A stretch of 37,292 nt of DNA. Origin: a virus. Position numbers and translations under genes: made by a program. Every line of letters starts with the position of its first letter. Within the stretch, counting starts at the first letter, position 1. The stretch covers positions 1-37,292 of IMG/VR virus record IMGVR_UViG_3300044809_000002; one strand, given 5' to 3'. The notes beneath the pieces were generated by a model. It was not told the origin of the DNA. It made no database searches and saw only the letters and a program-made list of their open reading frames with translations. Below are positions 13,272-22,243 of the stretch, piece by piece.

Positions 13272-15111
13272 TCCGGTCACGCGATGGGCGCGGGATGCGG
13301 TTAAAGGGCAAATCGTTGTAGGTGAGTTGGTTCGGTATGCGGCTGAACGCCACCTCAAGGATTTGGTCGACGGCGGAAGCAGGGGGATGTTCTGGAGGCC
13401 AGAGCGCGCAATTCACGCGCTGGGGTTCTTCCCTAACGTACTTCCGATCACTGCCGGCGCAATGGTTGGCGAGCCGTTTAATCTCCTGCCGTGGACTTCA
13501 TTCTGTGTCGGGTCCCAGTTCGGTTGGCACATTGCAGACGGCCGGCTGAGGTTCACGAATAGTTGGTGGGAGACTGGAAAGGGTCAGGCGAAGTCGCCCG
13601 CTATGGCAGCGGTCGGTCTCTACCTGATGGGTTATCGGGGAATTCGCCGATCTGAGATTTATGCGATCGCTTGGGATAAGGACCAGGCGAACGTTCTGTT
13701 CAAAGATGCCGTGTCAATGTGTCGGGCACCGATCCCCGGCACTGACGCGGACGACAACGATACGCTTGAGGCTCGGGGGGAAGTTATTATCCGCGGGCGG
13801 CTAGACCACGCTTGGCGGATTGAGCATCCAGCAACGGAATCCAAATTTCAGTCGCTCGCGAACGGCGATGCGATATCGGGTCCCCGCCCAACGGCGGTGC
13901 TAGCGGACGAGATACACGAATTCAAAAACGCCGAGGCAATAGAGCTTTGGAAACGCGCCATCGCCAAAATGCCCGGCGACGCGATCATGGTTCTGGGCAC
14001 AAACACGCCGGCTTCAACGCAGATTGTCGGTACACAGTTCAGCGAGTTTTACCAGAAGATCGTCAAGGGAGAACACAAAGACGACACCGCGTTCGCCTTC
14101 ATTGCGCGCGTCGATAAGACCGACAGGCCGTTCGAAGATGAATCGTGCTGGCCCAAGTCGCTTCCTGCGCTCGGCATCACCTTCCCGATCGACAACATTC
14201 GGCGTGAGGTCAACACCGCAAAGATCTTGCTCTCGACGAAAATGTCAGTGCAGCGTCTTTACTTCGGGATACCTGTGGGGTCGGTGGATTTCTGGATTGC
14301 GGAGGAGGCGTGGGCTGCAGTTCAAAGCGGGCCAGATCGTCCGTTTAATCTTCCGGCGCTGAAGAAATGCAAGTGCTGGCTGTCTCTCGACCTTTCGCAG
14401 AAAAACGATTTGACCGCATTGACTGCGGGATGGCTGGACGAGAACGGGCATCTCTGGGCTAAGACTTGGTACTGGACCACGAAAGACGGAATCGCTGAGC
14501 GGTCTCTGTCTGATAACGCCCCTTACAATCAGTGGGCTGATCAGGAGTTCCTGACGCCGGTCCCCGGCGCGGTCATCGACAAGACGTTCGTCGCCGCCAA
14601 GGTCAAGGAGATGGTTAGCGAATACGACGTTCAATTTATGGCCTTTGATCCCGCCGGTATGGGGGATTTCATGAAGGCCTGCGAGGACATTGGTTTTCCC
14701 GTTTGGCTATGGGAGGGACCGGAAGTCCCAACGGGTAATGGCCTGAAACTCGTTTCCCACGGACAAGGACTTCGCGTTCTCTTTTACAAAACGTTGGACG
14801 AGAACGGAAAGCCGATAGAGCGGCTTTGCATGCCGCGCTCGGTTGAGCGTCTTGAAGATCGAGTTTTGAATAACGGAATCACGATCGAAGCTTCGCCCGT
14901 CACTTACGCCTGCGCAGCGAATGCGATGGTCGCAGTCGATGGGCAAAAGAACAGGGCCTTCGACAAAAAACGGTCGCGCGGCCGGATCGATGGCTTAGTC
15001 ACCATCGCAATGGTGACGGGCGCTGCAGGACTAAGCGAGCGGTTGTTCCGGCGATCGATCTTCGATTACGACGACTTATGGAATACCAAAGATGTGGCCG
15101 TTCCGACGTAG
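13201..15111 (+). CDS. terL: Terminase large subunit
   Basis: 636 residues: ATPase and nuclease that package DNA into the prohead. ATPase: Walker A at about 126-132 (TGKGQAKSP), Walker B at 231-237 (TAVLADEIHE), and a VLGTNTPAS coupling motif. Nuclease: acidic residues at D397 (LSLDLSQKND), D483 (MAFDPAGMGD) and D597 (GRIDGLVTIAM). The glycine before the Walker A lysine is alanine here (GQAKS for the usual GSGKS). The ATG at 13201 overlaps the small-subunit gene by 71 bases; a GTG at 13243 is an alternative start. The stop overlaps the portal gene by 20 bases. Confidence 0.92.
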   Translation: MAEKSKGKSHRSSAVVTSSRLPDDPVTRWARDAVKGQIVVGELVRYAAERHLKDLVDGGSRGMFWRPERAIHALGFFPNVLPITAGAMVGEPFNLLPWTSFCVGSQFGWHIADGRLRFTNSWWETGKGQAKSPAMAAVGLYLMGYRGIRRSEIYAIAWDKDQANVLFKDAVSMCRAPIPGTDADDNDTLEARGEVIIRGRLDHAWRIEHPATESKFQSLANGDAISGPRPTAVLADEIHEFKNAEAIELWKRAIAKMPGDAIMVLGTNTPASTQIVGTQFSEFYQKIVKGEHKDDTAFAFIARVDKTDRPFEDESCWPKSLPALGITFPIDNIRREVNTAKILLSTKMSVQRLYFGIPVGSVDFWIAEEAWAAVQSGPDRPFNLPALKKCKCWLSLDLSQKNDLTALTAGWLDENGHLWAKTWYWTTKDGIAERSLSDNAPYNQWADQEFLTPVPGAVIDKTFVAAKVKEMVSEYDVQFMAFDPAGMGDFMKACEDIGFPVWLWEGPEVPTGNGLKLVSHGQGLRVLFYKTLDENGKPIERLCMPRSVERLEDRVLNNGITIEASPVTYACAANAMVAVDGQKNRAFDKKRSRGRIDGLVTIAMVTGAAGLSERLFRRSIFDYDDLWNTKDVAVPT

Positions 15112-16474
15112 TAACGAAGCGGTTGCAGAAAGGGCGGAGCCGAATTTTAGCAATGCGTCACCGGAGAATCCATCAACGAACCTAGCCGACCCCGCGTCGT
15201 GGCTGACGGATTGGGCGAGCGGCGGACATTCGGGATCGTTCGGCCCGTCTGTGTCCGAGCGATCTTCGATGTGCTGCTCGGCTATCTACCGGTCCGTCGC
15301 AATTCGCTCCGGCACCACGGCTTGCCTGCCACTAAAAGTTTACAAGCGAACGAAGATCGGTCGCGACGAGGCATTTGATCACCGGCTACAGCCGATGTTT
15401 CAGGTGACGCCGTTCCCCGGCCGCGCGATGACTTCGTTTATCTGGCGCGAGTTGTGGACCATCAATACCGATCTTTGGGGGGATCACGTCTCGATTATTC
15501 GTTATGACGGCGCCGCCCGGATCATTGGTTTTGAGCCGGTGATGCCGTGGGATGTCGAAGTCTACCGGATCAACAACAGAAACGTTTATCGCTGCGTCAT
15601 TCTGGACTCGACACTCGGCTCTTTGACGGGGGGGCCGGTTCAGCGGATCGAATGGCACGATCAAGAGGACGTTATCCATATACCTGGCCTAGGTTTCAAT
15701 GGGATCAGGGGTATGTCGCGCATACGTTCGTTCGCGCGAAATGCCGTTTCTCTTGCGATGTTGATGGAAGAACAGACCGGCCGCGTGCACGAAAACGCCG
15801 CGAGGCCGTCAGGCTTGGCCACCGTACCGCCGACAATGTCGAAGGAAAACTTCGAGCGGTTCAAATCACAGTTCAACGAGAACAATGTTGGCCGCGATAA
15901 TGCTGGACGCGTGATTTTTGGCGACAAGGACACGGTCTACACGCCGTTCCAGATGTCGCAGGAAGACCTTAATACGCTGGAGTTTCGGCGCTTCCAGGTT
16001 GCCGATATCTCACGCTTCTATGGTGTGCCGCTTCACCTCTTGAACGAGACCGACAAGTCAACGAGCTGGGGCACGGGCCTTTCGGAGCAGACGCTCGCGT
16101 TCCTTATCTACACGCTCGATCCAGATCTTGGGCGCATCGAAGCGGAGTTGAACTACAAACTTTTCTACGGCTCGGAATTCTACGTTGAGTTTGACCGCGA
16201 TGCGCTGATGGCGATGGACCCGCTGAAGGCAGCGCAGGTTGCGCAGGCTGAAATCGGAACTGGCACGCTGCTGATCAACGAGCGCCGCCGCCAGAAAAAT
16301 CGACCGCCCGTCGACAATGGCAACGAGCCGATGATCAATTCGACAAACATTCCGTTACGGAAAATCTTTGAGCCCGGTGCGCAGCCGCGGCAAGACCCGC
16401 TGCAAGCTAACCCGATCGCGCCAACGCCAGAGCCGGGATCGAATACCGGCGGTCAGCCTGGAGAACAGAAATGA
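15092..16474 (+). CDS. Portal protein, HK97-like
   Basis: 460 residues. It forms the ring at the capsid vertex through which DNA enters. Hallmarks: a start MWPFRRS, SAIYRSVAIRSGTTACLPL, ELWTINTDLWGDHVSIIRYD, the IIGFEPVMPWDVEVYRI stretch, ADISRFYGVPLHLLNETDKS, and the tail NYKLFYGSEFYVEFDRDAL. The C-terminal 50 residues are proline- and glutamine-rich, as usual. Gene order terminase-portal-protease-capsid is the classic HK97 order; ATGA overlap joins it to the protease. Confidence 0.92.
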   Translation: MWPFRRSNEAVAERAEPNFSNASPENPSTNLADPASWLTDWASGGHSGSFGPSVSERSSMCCSAIYRSVAIRSGTTACLPLKVYKRTKIGRDEAFDHRLQPMFQVTPFPGRAMTSFIWRELWTINTDLWGDHVSIIRYDGAARIIGFEPVMPWDVEVYRINNRNVYRCVILDSTLGSLTGGPVQRIEWHDQEDVIHIPGLGFNGIRGMSRIRSFARNAVSLAMLMEEQTGRVHENAARPSGLATVPPTMSKENFERFKSQFNENNVGRDNAGRVIFGDKDTVYTPFQMSQEDLNTLEFRRFQVADISRFYGVPLHLLNETDKSTSWGTGLSEQTLAFLIYTLDPDLGRIEAELNYKLFYGSEFYVEFDRDALMAMDPLKAAQVAQAEIGTGTLLINERRRQKNRPPVDNGNEPMINSTNIPLRKIFEPGAQPRQDPLQANPIAPTPEPGSNTGGQPGEQK

Positions 16475-17472
16475 AATTGCGAACTCCGCTCTCGAATCAG
16501 TTTTCCAGTCGCGTGATGCGCAATTACTCGGAAGGCTGGCGGAATACGCGCGCTCTGGACGCGCGTTTCTCCGGTCTCACGCTGAAGAATTACGCCGCGT
16601 CGAAAGTGGCGACGACGTTTGCGATCGCCGCAGCGCAGGGCGATGCTCCGACCGAAATTCTGCTCTATGACGAGATCGGTTATTGGGGCGTGACCGACAA
16701 GGACTTCGCGCTGGCGCTTGCGCAGGCGGGCAATGGCCCGATCAAGTTGCGGATCAATTCGCCGGGTGGCGACGTGTTCCACGGCTATGCCATCTACAAC
16801 ATTCTGGTAGCGCATCCGGGCGACGTTCATGTGGTCATCGATGGCCTTGCTGCATCCGCGGCGTCATTCATTGCCATGGCCGGCACGACTATTTCGATGG
16901 CCGAAACTTCCATGCTGATGATTCACAACGCATGGGGAATCGTCGTCGGTGACCGCAACGATATGCTGGAAACCGCCGCCGTTATGGAAAAGATCGACGG
17001 TCAGCTGGCCGCGATCTACGCGACAAAATCGGGCAAGCAAGCGCCCGATGTCAGCGCCATGATGGACGCCGAAACGTGGTTCACTTCGAACGAAGCGAAA
17101 ACCGCGGGCCTGTGTGATGATGTGTTGGCGCTTCCGAAGCCCGCGACGGCAAACAACGCCATCCGTGTGAAAATCGAAGGGCGCGTAAAGGCGCTCGTTA
17201 AAACCGTTCAGGCGTCGCTGCCGGCATACGATCCCGACGGCGATGGTGACAACGATGCTGAGGAGGCGCTCGGCATGATCAACGCTGCGGCGGTGTTGCT
17301 CGGCGAGGCAATCGAATCGCTTACCGGCGCGGTTGACGAAGACGATATGGCCGAAGGTGCGGGCGATCAGCCGATCGTGCCCGGCGCAAATGCCGACGTA
17401 GAGATTCAAGCGGCGGCCGAGAAGACTGCGAGGCTCCGGCGCCTGCGCCTGGCGGAAGCTGAGGCCGCGTGA
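16471..17472 (+). CDS. ClpP-like prohead protease (S14) with EF-hand-like loop
   Basis: 333 residues. The ClpP/crotonase core holds LRINSPGGDVFHGYAIYN, GLAASAASFIAMAG with Ser129 as the likely nucleophile, and MLMIHNAWG with His152. WFTSNEAKTAGLCDD gives the third region. It should mature the capsid by cleaving the delta domain of the major capsid protein two genes downstream. Residues 254-265 (DPDGDGDNDAEE) form a 12-residue loop with acidic residues at 1, 3, 5, Gly at 6, and Glu at 12, the spacing of an EF-hand calcium loop. The rest of the C-terminus is helical and acidic. Confidence 0.9.
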   Translation: MKLRTPLSNQFSSRVMRNYSEGWRNTRALDARFSGLTLKNYAASKVATTFAIAAAQGDAPTEILLYDEIGYWGVTDKDFALALAQAGNGPIKLRINSPGGDVFHGYAIYNILVAHPGDVHVVIDGLAASAASFIAMAGTTISMAETSMLMIHNAWGIVVGDRNDMLETAAVMEKIDGQLAAIYATKSGKQAPDVSAMMDAETWFTSNEAKTAGLCDDVLALPKPATANNAIRVKIEGRVKALVKTVQASLPAYDPDGDGDNDAEEALGMINAAAVLLGEAIESLTGAVDEDDMAEGAGDQPIVPGANADVEIQAAAEKTARLRRLRLAEAEAA

Positions 17473-17741
17473 TGGCGAAACCGACGTTGCAAATGCCAGC
17501 CGCGAAGCAGGCGGCCGATCAAGAACCGGTGCCATCGCTTGGCTTACCGGTGATCGTGAAAACTTCTGAGAAGATCAGCGGTCAAGACGAGCACGCCGCG
17601 ATCATTACGCAAGTGCATTCGGATGATGTGGTGAACGTCATTGTTTTTCCCGGATCAGGACAACCGTACCCGATCGCATCTGTCGCTCGCTTCAAGCATT
17701 CCGTGGCCGGCTCGCTTTCATGGCGGTGGCCGCCGCGTTGA
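17472..17741 (+). CDS. Small head-region protein of unknown function
   Basis: 89 residues from an ATG at 17472 that shares its first base with the upstream stop (TGATG). After a disordered start it has a compact strand-rich part (DEHAAIITQVHSDDVVNVIV, QPYPIASVARFKHS), like an SH3-type barrel. Lies between protease and capsid, where scaffolding, decoration or assembly proteins are found. Function not known. Confidence 0.6.
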   Translation: MAKPTLQMPAAKQAADQEPVPSLGLPVIVKTSEKISGQDEHAAIITQVHSDDVVNVIVFPGSGQPYPIASVARFKHSVAGSLSWRWPPR

Positions 17742-17755
17742 TTGAGTTTACCAAG

Positions 17756-17768
17756 TCCCCGCCGGGGA
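17756..17768 (+). terminator. Short hairpin with T-rich tail before the capsid gene
   Basis: TCCCC-GCC-GGGGA is a 5-bp stem with a 3-base loop, followed by TTTGTCGTTTC. It may be a weak terminator or processing hairpin. It is the first of four hairpins around the most strongly expressed virion genes. Confidence 0.35.
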
Positions 17769-17853
17769 TTTGTCGTTTCACAAAAATGCCCTTCGGCAAG
17801 GCACTCGCCACCGTCGTGATGACGCGGCATTCCCATAGATGGAGCCAATTACT

Positions 17854-19158
17854 ATGAAGTCGAAGGAACTGCGCGCCAAGCGCGCCAAGTTGATCGAAGA
17901 CGCGCGCGCGTTGATTTCCGTCGACGCGCCAACTGCGGAGGCCACCACAAAGTTTGACGAGATGATGGCTGAAGCCGATGGCCTCAAAGCCCAGATCGAC
18001 CGCATCGAACGCGCTGACACGCTAGCATCGGAAACCAACGAGGCGCTGCGCAATGCTGCGGATCGAAACGGCACCCTTCCTGATCAGGAGCGAGAAATCC
18101 TCGCTGTTGAGGAGGGCGCTTTTAATGCCTGGATGCGCCGCGGACCCGGCGCGCTGAATGAAGCGCAGCGCGTCATCTACGCGCGGTCTTTCGAGGCTCC
18201 GCCCGATAACGGCGGAAACACCCCGGCCGGCTGGCGGCTTTCGCCTGGTATCCGTGCCGCGCAGGGCACCACGCCGGACACTGCGGGCGGCTACACGATC
18301 CCGCAGGGATTCTATGGGCAGTTGATCGACGCGCAGAAAGCCTATGGTGGCATGGTCGATGTCAGCTTCATTCTCGACACCACGACCGGCAACGCACTCC
18401 CGATTCCGACCGACAACGATACGACCAATGCGGGCGCCCGGTTGGGCGAGAACACTACGGTCGCGAATCAGGATGTGACCTTCGGTTCTATCACCATGAA
18501 CGCCTATACCTACTCGTCCAAGATGGTTCTGGTTTCCAACCAGCTCCTGCAGGACACGGCGTTCAATCTCGACGCATTCCTGTCGAACAAGCTCGGCACG
18601 CGCATCGCCCGCATCGTCAATACCGAGTGTACAGTCGGCTCGGGCGCGAGCATGCCAACCGGCGTCGTGTCTGCCGCCACCCTCGGCTTCACCGCCGGCA
18701 ACGTATCTGGCGGGGTGCTCACCACCACCGGATCAACCGTCACGATCAGTTATGATGACCTGATCGAGCTGGAACATTCGGTTGATCCGGTCTACCGCAA
18801 AAACGCGCGGTTTATGATGTCGGACACGGCGCTGAAGCTGGTGAAGAAACTGAAGGACGGCATCGGCCGCCCGCTGTGGATGCCTGGACTCGCTATGAAA
18901 GAGCCGGACACCATCAACAGCTTCCCCTATGTCATCAATCAGGACATGGCGGTTCCTGCGGCTTCGGCAAAGCCCGTCGTGTTCGGCGACTTCGCCAACT
19001 ATTACATGCGCCGCGTTGCAGGCGTGCAGGTGCTTCGCCTGACCGAACGTTTTGCCGACAGCAACCAAGTTGCCTTCCTCGCATTCCAGCGCTGGGACGG
19101 CCAGCTCATCGACGCCGGCACTCACCCCGTCAAGTACCTACAGAACAGCGCGAGCTAA
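17854..19158 (+). CDS. Major capsid protein, HK97 fold
   Basis: 434 residues from the ATG at 17854. An in-frame ATG at 17839 is less likely, because the GGAG at 17842-17845 is a good ribosome site for 17854. Residues 1-75 are a coiled-coil delta domain (MKSKELRAKRAKLIEDARAL ... EADGLKAQIDRIERA). The shell domain begins near TPDTAGGYTIPQGFYGQLID, continues with LGENTTVANQDVTFGSITMN, VYRKNARFMMSDTALKLVKK and PYVINQDMAVP, and ends in VFGDFANYYMRRVAGVQVL and VAFLAFQRWDGQLID. All are typical of HK97-family major capsid proteins. The delta domain is expected to be cut off by the ClpP-like protease. Confidence 0.93.
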   Translation: MKSKELRAKRAKLIEDARALISVDAPTAEATTKFDEMMAEADGLKAQIDRIERADTLASETNEALRNAADRNGTLPDQEREILAVEEGAFNAWMRRGPGALNEAQRVIYARSFEAPPDNGGNTPAGWRLSPGIRAAQGTTPDTAGGYTIPQGFYGQLIDAQKAYGGMVDVSFILDTTTGNALPIPTDNDTTNAGARLGENTTVANQDVTFGSITMNAYTYSSKMVLVSNQLLQDTAFNLDAFLSNKLGTRIARIVNTECTVGSGASMPTGVVSAATLGFTAGNVSGGVLTTTGSTVTISYDDLIELEHSVDPVYRKNARFMMSDTALKLVKKLKDGIGRPLWMPGLAMKEPDTINSFPYVINQDMAVPAASAKPVVFGDFANYYMRRVAGVQVLRLTERFADSNQVAFLAFQRWDGQLIDAGTHPVKYLQNSAS

Positions 19159-19169
19159 GCGGCGCTCTA

Positions 19170-19197
19170 ACGTCTCGGCTGAAATCAGCCGAGACGT
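19170..19197 (+). terminator. Strong hairpin just after the capsid gene
   Basis: ACGTCTCGGCTGA / TCAGCCGAGACGT pair perfectly over 13 bases with a 2-base spacer (in practice a 4-6-base loop). Only a weak T tail follows (TTCC), so it may be a partial terminator or a 3' stabiliser of capsid mRNA. Confidence 0.6.
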
Positions 19198-19238
19198 TTC
19201 CACGAATCATTTTCATTCCATCAATAGGAGAAATCGAA

Positions 19239-19667
19239 ATGCGCCGCGACCTCTGCAACAACATCAATCCGCTGCCTTTGTTCGAACCGAAGGCGGCGGT
19301 CACGAACGATACCGCCGCTGTCTCCAGCATCATCGACACGGCCGGGTATGAAAGCCTGACGCTGGTGTTTGTCACCGGCACCGACGCCGATGCCGACGCG
19401 ACCTTTGCTGTGACGATGGAACACGGCGACGACTCGGCCCTCTCCGATACCGCCGTTCCGGTCGCCGCCGATCTCATCGGCACTCCGACGCTCGCCGGCT
19501 ATACCTTCGCCAATGACTTCAAGACCAGGAAGCTCGGGTATGTTGGGACCAAACGCTACGTCCGCATGACGATCACCCCGAGCAACAACACCGGCAACTT
19601 TTTCGTCGCCGGTATCGCTATCCTCGGCCATCCGCACAACGCGCCGACGGCGAACCCGCCCGCGTAA
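19239..19667 (+). CDS. Virion accessory protein of the head region
   Basis: 142 residues from the ATG at 19239, preceded by AGGAGA; the open frame runs back into the capsid gene but is not used. It matches a frequent unnamed phage family: MRRDLCNNINPLPLF, DTAGYESLTLVFVTG, DADATFAVTMEHGD, RKLGYVGTKRYVRMTI, FVAGIAILGHP. Strand-rich; probably a structural or decoration protein, since it always follows the capsid gene. Flanked by hairpins on both sides. Confidence 0.7.
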   Translation: MRRDLCNNINPLPLFEPKAAVTNDTAAVSSIIDTAGYESLTLVFVTGTDADADATFAVTMEHGDDSALSDTAVPVAADLIGTPTLAGYTFANDFKTRKLGYVGTKRYVRMTITPSNNTGNFFVAGIAILGHPHNAPTANPPA

Positions 19668-19686
19668 TATTTTACGCGCTCAATGA

Positions 19687-19712
19687 GCGAGCCGGGGATT
19701 ATCCCGGCTCGC
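19687..19712 (+). terminator. Strong hairpin after the head accessory gene
   Basis: GCGAGCCGGG / CCCGGCTCGC form a perfect 10-bp stem around GATTAT at 19687-19712. The T-run is weak and delayed (CCCCTCTTTTG). Likely an attenuator or processing site between virion genes. Confidence 0.6.
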
Positions 19713-19751
19713 TGTGCTGCACCCCTCTTTTGACAAAAGGAAACGCGCCCC

Positions 19752-20357
19752 ATGACCGCCGCATCTGATCCGCTCGTCGCGACCAAGGTCCAACTTCAGG
19801 GCGACAGCCTCGTCGTCAAGTCAGGCGGCGTCATTGTTGTCGAGACCGGCGCTTCCGTCTTGGCCAACGGTGTGGAAGTGGCGAACGGGCAACTCGCTAC
19901 CATCGCAGAGATCAACCGCGCGGCGGACACTTCAACGCGCGTCGTCGATCTAGCTGTGTCGACTTCAATCACCGAACTGGCTCACGACGGCAAGACGATC
20001 GTCATGGGCGGCGCTGGCTCTGCGCGAACCTTCACGCTACCGGTTCCTGCCCCCGGCATGAAATTCCGCTTCGTGGTCGGTGCGGTCAATACGTCGAATT
20101 ATCTGATCAAGTCCGTTGCAGGCACGCAGGTCATGGGCGGCACGATCGTGACTCTGTCCGACAATTCGGCGGCCGTGCTCGGCTACACCGCCGGCGCCAC
20201 CGATGACACCATTACGTTGAATGGCTCCACAACTGGCGGCGCGTCGATCGGCGATTGGGTTCAGGTGGAAGCCCTGACGGCGATGCGATGGGCGGTCTCT
20301 GGCCTCACCACATCGAGCGGCTCCGAGGCGACTCCATTCAGCGACACCGTGGCGTAA
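19752..20357 (+). CDS. Virion protein of the head region, beta-rich
   Basis: 201 residues, ribosome site AAAAGGAAA. Repeated strands and small residues (DSLVVKSGGVIVVETGASVL, RTFTLPVPAPGMKFRFVVGA, DTITLNGSTTGGASIGDWVQ, EATPFSDTVA) match an unnamed phage protein family found between capsid and connector genes. No enzyme motif. A capsid fibre or decoration role is likely but not shown. Confidence 0.65.
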   Translation: MTAASDPLVATKVQLQGDSLVVKSGGVIVVETGASVLANGVEVANGQLATIAEINRAADTSTRVVDLAVSTSITELAHDGKTIVMGGAGSARTFTLPVPAPGMKFRFVVGAVNTSNYLIKSVAGTQVMGGTIVTLSDNSAAVLGYTAGATDDTITLNGSTTGGASIGDWVQVEALTAMRWAVSGLTTSSGSEATPFSDTVA

Positions 20358-20379
20358 TCGCCACAACCAAGGATTTGCC

Positions 20380-20754
20380 ATGAGCTACGCCCGCCGCCTG
20401 ACCGTCACAGTTACGACCGCCGCCGATGGTTCGGCGACGGCGTACTCCGATCCGGTCGACTACGGACAATTGAGTCAAATCCGTTATGTCAAGACCGACT
20501 TCGCGGACGGGTCGACCATCACAATTACCGCAGAGGCAACAGGCGAAACATTGTGGGTGGAGTCGAATGTCAACGCGAGCGCCACGCGAGCGCCGCGGCA
20601 GGCGACGCATTCGACAGCGGGCGCGGCTTCGCTCTATGCGGCAGCTGGGGCGGCCGTCACAGACAAAATCACCATCGCGTCCGACCGCATCAAGATCGTC
20701 ATCGCGTCCGGCGGCAACACAAAGACCGGCACGTTCATCTTGCTGCTGGTGTAG
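20380..20754 (+). CDS. Small beta-rich virion protein
   Basis: 124 residues, strand-rich: RRLTVTVTTAADGSATAYSD, GQLSQIRYVKTDFADGSTIT, KIVIASGGNTKTGTFILLLV. The end pattern 'KiviasGG..ktGtfil.v' is common to phage proteins of this slot. Probably a structural component; no function known. Starts 23 bases after the previous stop. Confidence 0.6.
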   Translation: MSYARRLTVTVTTAADGSATAYSDPVDYGQLSQIRYVKTDFADGSTITITAEATGETLWVESNVNASATRAPRQATHSTAGAASLYAAAGAAVTDKITIASDRIKIVIASGGNTKTGTFILLLV

Positions 20755-20756
20755 AC

Positions 20757-21434
20757 GTGTTTCATCGCCGCACCGACGATGTCAACTTTGAGGTTGTGAC
20801 GCCAGCAACGGACCTGACGCTTCTGACTGCGGAGCAACTGCGTATAGCCGCTGGCTTATCCGATGATGACGACAGCAAGGACATCACACTAACGCCGCTT
20901 GGGCTTCAGATCGCTTCTGAAATTGCGACTGCGGCCAAGGTAGCTTCTGCGGGCGGGAATCCAATCACGTTGCGCTCGGAGACATGTCGCGCGACGTTCT
21001 ATCTGCATCGCCATCGCGAAAATCTTGTTCTGCCGCGCCGCTTTGTGTCGTCGGTGACTTCTGTAGTCGAGAACGGGATGACGCTCGCTGAGACGGACTA
21101 TATCGTTAAGGGCGAGGCTGGAATGCTTCGGCGCCTGCATTCGGACTGCCCGTCGTGGTGGTGCAGCGGAAAGACCGTCGTGGATTTCGTCTGCGGCTTT
21201 GCGACAATCGAGGATGATCTGCGCGGCGGCGCGATGGACCTGATCCAGGTCCGGCTATCTGAAACGAGTCGCGACCCGCTGATCAAGAGCATCAGCACCA
21301 ACGTGCCAGAGCTTGAAGATCGCAAGGTTGACTATTGGGTCGGTGGCGCTCCGAACAGCGACGGTTATGGATCGTTGCCGGATAGTGTGGCAAAGAAATT
21401 GAGCCGTTACGTTGGTGTGGGAGTCTGGGGATAA
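20757..21434 (+). CDS. Head-tail connector protein (gp6-like)
   Basis: 225 residues from a GTG at 20757, two bases after the upstream stop. It fits the phage head-tail adaptor family by gene order and features: LTLLTAEQLRIAAGL at the start and a helical DDSKDITLTPLGLQIASEIA core. These precede LRSETCRATFYLHRHRENLV and TVVDFVCGFATIEDDLRGGA. The gp6-like proteins bind under the portal to close the head. Another GTG lies at 20796. Single-base overlap (TAATG) with the next gene. Confidence 0.7.
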   Translation: MFHRRTDDVNFEVVTPATDLTLLTAEQLRIAAGLSDDDDSKDITLTPLGLQIASEIATAAKVASAGGNPITLRSETCRATFYLHRHRENLVLPRRFVSSVTSVVENGMTLAETDYIVKGEAGMLRRLHSDCPSWWCSGKTVVDFVCGFATIEDDLRGGAMDLIQVRLSETSRDPLIKSISTNVPELEDRKVDYWVGGAPNSDGYGSLPDSVAKKLSRYVGVGVWG

Positions 21435-21877
21435 TGACCGCATCACTTAACGCATTCATTCTTGGGACGAGAAGCCCAATAACCGCAGCACTTACCGACA
21501 CCATCATCACGGACGGCGTGTCGTCAGGTGGCGCCGCGCAGGCCTTCTGGAGTGGCTTCGACGGCATCAATGCTTTGACGGTTGAAGCGGACTTTGCTTG
21601 GGTTTCGGGAGCCGCGGCGGCAATCCTGCGCATCGACACCGCGCATGGCTCAGGCGCTCCTTGGCGCAACGTGATGCGTTTTGATTTTGCGGCAGCGGTG
21701 CTGGTACGTGAGATGACTATCATCCGTGGCGCGGTTCTTACGCCCGTCACGCTCGCTGATCTTGCCGCAGAGGGCGCGATCAACTATCTCGGCGACCGCT
21801 TCCGGGCTCGGCTAACGACGACCGGAACTTATAGCGGCGGCACGTTAATCACGGTGCGGGCGACCTGGTCGAAATGA
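21434..21877 (+). CDS. Virion structural protein, unknown
   Basis: 147 residues, TAATG overlap with the connector gene and ATGA overlap with the next one. Beta-rich and alanine-rich (LNAFILGTRSPITAALTDTI, GAAQAFWSGFDGINALTVEA, RARLTTTGTYSGGTLITVRA). Belongs to the head-tail joining block. No recognised family. Confidence 0.55.
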   Translation: MTASLNAFILGTRSPITAALTDTIITDGVSSGGAAQAFWSGFDGINALTVEADFAWVSGAAAAILRIDTAHGSGAPWRNVMRFDFAAAVLVREMTIIRGAVLTPVTLADLAAEGAINYLGDRFRARLTTTGTYSGGTLITVRATWSK

Positions 21878-22233
21878 GTGATCTCGACTCCGCGAAAATT
21901 CTCAGCGATTGGGCGGCTGGGCTCGATCGACGCGGTGAGATTATAGAAATTTCACGTCAAACCGGAACCAGTCCGAATTCAGTTTTCAAATACCCGTGCC
22001 GCGCACGAGTGAAGGGCTTTCGCCCCGCGGTGCTCATCGCATCTGTCATCCAAGGCGAGATCACGATCTGGGCATTCTATCCGGACCTTGTGAAGGCGCG
22101 GTTTCCATTACCAGTGCTGAATTCAGACGCGGTTTGGGTTCGCGGCGCGCAGCGCAAGATCAATGCCGTCGACAACAATACCGGCCGGAACGGCAACATA
22201 CAGATTTACGTGAAGATATCAGCGGTTGGGTAG
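21874..22233 (+). CDS. Probable head-closure / neck protein
   Basis: 119 residues. Starts with a helix (SDLDSAKILSDWAAGLDRRG), then strands: EIIEISRQTGTSPNSVFKYP, VLIASVIQGEITIWAFYPDL, DAVWVRGAQRKINAVD. The strand-rich body fits small neck proteins (HK97 gp7 or gp10 slots) by position. ATGA coupled. Assignment rests on gene order more than sequence. Confidence 0.5.
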   Translation: MSDLDSAKILSDWAAGLDRRGEIIEISRQTGTSPNSVFKYPCRARVKGFRPAVLIASVIQGEITIWAFYPDLVKARFPLPVLNSDAVWVRGAQRKINAVDNNTGRNGNIQIYVKISAVG

Positions 22234-22243
22234 CGAGGAATCC

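Noticed and set aside
18876-19238. Long frame running back through the capsid gene before the ATG at 19239
   Set aside because: It is a shadow of the capsid gene; the real start has an AGGAGA site and matches the family N-terminus.
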